Assembly (NCBI GenBank): GCA_022545745.1
Contig: JACZQL010000131.1
Coordinates: 1-5,578 of the forward strand
Reading direction: 5' to 3'
From: Deltaproteobacteria bacterium
GTDB lineage: Bacteria; Desulfobacterota_B; Binatia; UBA9968
DNA length: 5,578 nucleotides
Part shown: one piece after another, positions 5,145 to 5,578 of the stretch
How positions within the stretch are numbered: the first letter of the stretch is position 1
Layout: each line of letters starts with the position of its first letter
The notes under the pieces: generated by a model
Databases searched by the model: none
The model's input: only the letters and a program-made list of their open reading frames with translations
What the model was told of the DNA's origin: nothing
Position numbers and translations under genes: made by a program

Positions 5145-5161
5145 TTGGCACCCCATTTGCT
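5145..5161 (+). promoter_or_regulatory. Sigma-54 (RpoN) promoter of the TPR protein gene
   Basis: TTGGCACCCCATTTGCT contains TGGCAC, five bases, TTGC, with GG-N10-GC spacing exact and both the leading pyrimidine and the trailing T as in the consensus. It differs at only three of 17 positions from the site before the response regulator gene, and those three positions tolerate change. Predicted start near 5172, giving a 59-nt leader to the ATG at 5231. Confidence 0.82.
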
Positions 5162-5174
5162 GCACCCCCTTATA

Positions 5175-5202
5175 GTCAGGGCTTCCTAATCATTGCCCTG
5201 AC
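5175..5202 (+). promoter_or_regulatory. Hairpin at the 5' end of the TPR mRNA leader
   Basis: GTCAGGGC (5175-5182) and GCCCTGAC (5195-5202) are perfect 8-bp arms around 12 nt. The stem begins about three bases after the transcription start predicted from the sigma-54 site. Such 5'-end stems can protect mRNA from decay; regulation of translation is also possible, since it ends 28 nt before the start codon. Confidence 0.45.
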
Positions 5203-5230
5203 GAGCCTTGCAATAACGGACTTCAGATCG

Positions 5231-5578
5231 ATGATGAAGAAATGCTCACTGCTGCTCGGATTTCTTTGCTTTGCGTTAGTATCCGGTGACGCGGAAGGCA
5301 TAACTTCGCCAAGGGATACCAAACAATTCGAGCCAGAAGAATTTCGCTTGAGGACGAATTTAAACGACCAGGCAATTTCATATTATCGCGATGGAAAGTA
5401 CGCTGAGGCGGAGCCGCTCTTCAAGCGGTCCATTGCAATCAGAGAGAAGGTTCTGGGGCAATTCCATCCCGAGCTAGCTCAGAGTCTCAACAACCTTGCC
5501 GGACTGTATCAGGCCCAGGGAAAGTACGCAGAGGCGGAGCCACTATTGAGGCAAGTAGTAGGCATAGGGGAGGCAGCC
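5231..5578 (+). CDS. Exported TPR protein, kinesin-light-chain type (partial)
   Basis: The first 116 codons are present; the 3' part lies beyond the window. Start ATG 5231 or 5234 (MMKK); only a weak GGA stretch precedes it. Residues 1-19 form a signal peptide with likely cleavage near Val-Ser-Gly. From about residue 42 come tetratricopeptide repeats of the 42-residue kinesin-light-chain type: GKYAEAEPLF (55-64), RSIAIREKVLG, HPELAQSLNNLAGLYQAQ, then GKYAEAEPLL (97-106). The repeat is also clear in the DNA, with a 126-bp period (5393 and 5519) and nearly identical bases. TPR arrays are protein-binding scaffolds; an exported one would act in the periplasm or at the surface, partner unknown. 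Control by RpoN is indicated by the promoter at 5145-5161. Confidence 0.88.
   Translation, partial: MMKKCSLLLGFLCFALVSGDAEGITSPRDTKQFEPEEFRLRTNLNDQAISYYRDGKYAEAEPLFKRSIAIREKVLGQFHPELAQSLNNLAGLYQAQGKYAEAEPLLRQVVGIGEAA

Noticed and set aside
5393..5578. 126-bp DNA repeat as a mobile or satellite repeat
   Set aside because: The period is exactly 42 codons and in frame; it is the TPR unit of the coding sequence.

Overview
The window (about 50% G+C by eye) looks like chromosomal DNA of a Gram-negative environmental bacterium. Three proteins have lipoprotein signal peptides, two of them with BamE/SmpA-like outer-membrane lipoprotein features. The other products are a His-rich exported protein, a small exported helical protein, two small membrane proteins, a stand-alone response regulator and an exported kinesin-light-chain-type TPR protein. 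No gene fixes the taxon. A lineage such as Nitrospirota or a deltaproteobacterial-type group is only a guess. No tRNA, rRNA, CRISPR array, transposase or phage gene is visible.

Layout. 1-189: non-coding, with a possible terminator. 190-546 (-): His-rich exported protein. 547-780: divergent intergenic region with a TTGACA promoter, forming copy A of a diverged intergenic repeat. 781-1254 (+): exported helical protein. 1255-1524: copy B of the repeat, again with a TTGACA promoter. 1525-1836 (+): two-helix membrane protein. 1837-2095: non-coding, with a perfect hairpin. 2096-2491 (-): second two-helix membrane protein. 2506-2556: short copy of a hairpin leader repeat. 2557-2785: non-coding or decayed. 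2786-3169 (-): single-domain response regulator behind a sigma-54 promoter. 3368-3730 and 3727-4164 (+): overlapping pair of related lipoproteins. 4184-4336: long, multi-hairpin copy of the leader repeat. 4348-5010 (+): third lipoprotein. 5011-5230: intergenic region with a second sigma-54 promoter and a hairpin leader. 5231-5578 (+): start of the TPR protein, cut by the window edge.

How it fits together. Almost everything is aimed at the cell envelope. Two regulatory themes stand out. First, two nearly identical -24/-12 (sigma-54) promoters precede the response regulator and the TPR gene, which suggests shared RpoN control. Second, two families of non-coding repeat lie directly upstream of otherwise unrelated genes. 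One carries a promoter-like element. The other is a hairpin leader that ends at the ribosome binding site. In this window, dispersed non-coding modules appear to supply expression signals to small envelope genes. That reading is inference; the repeats and promoter motifs are directly visible.
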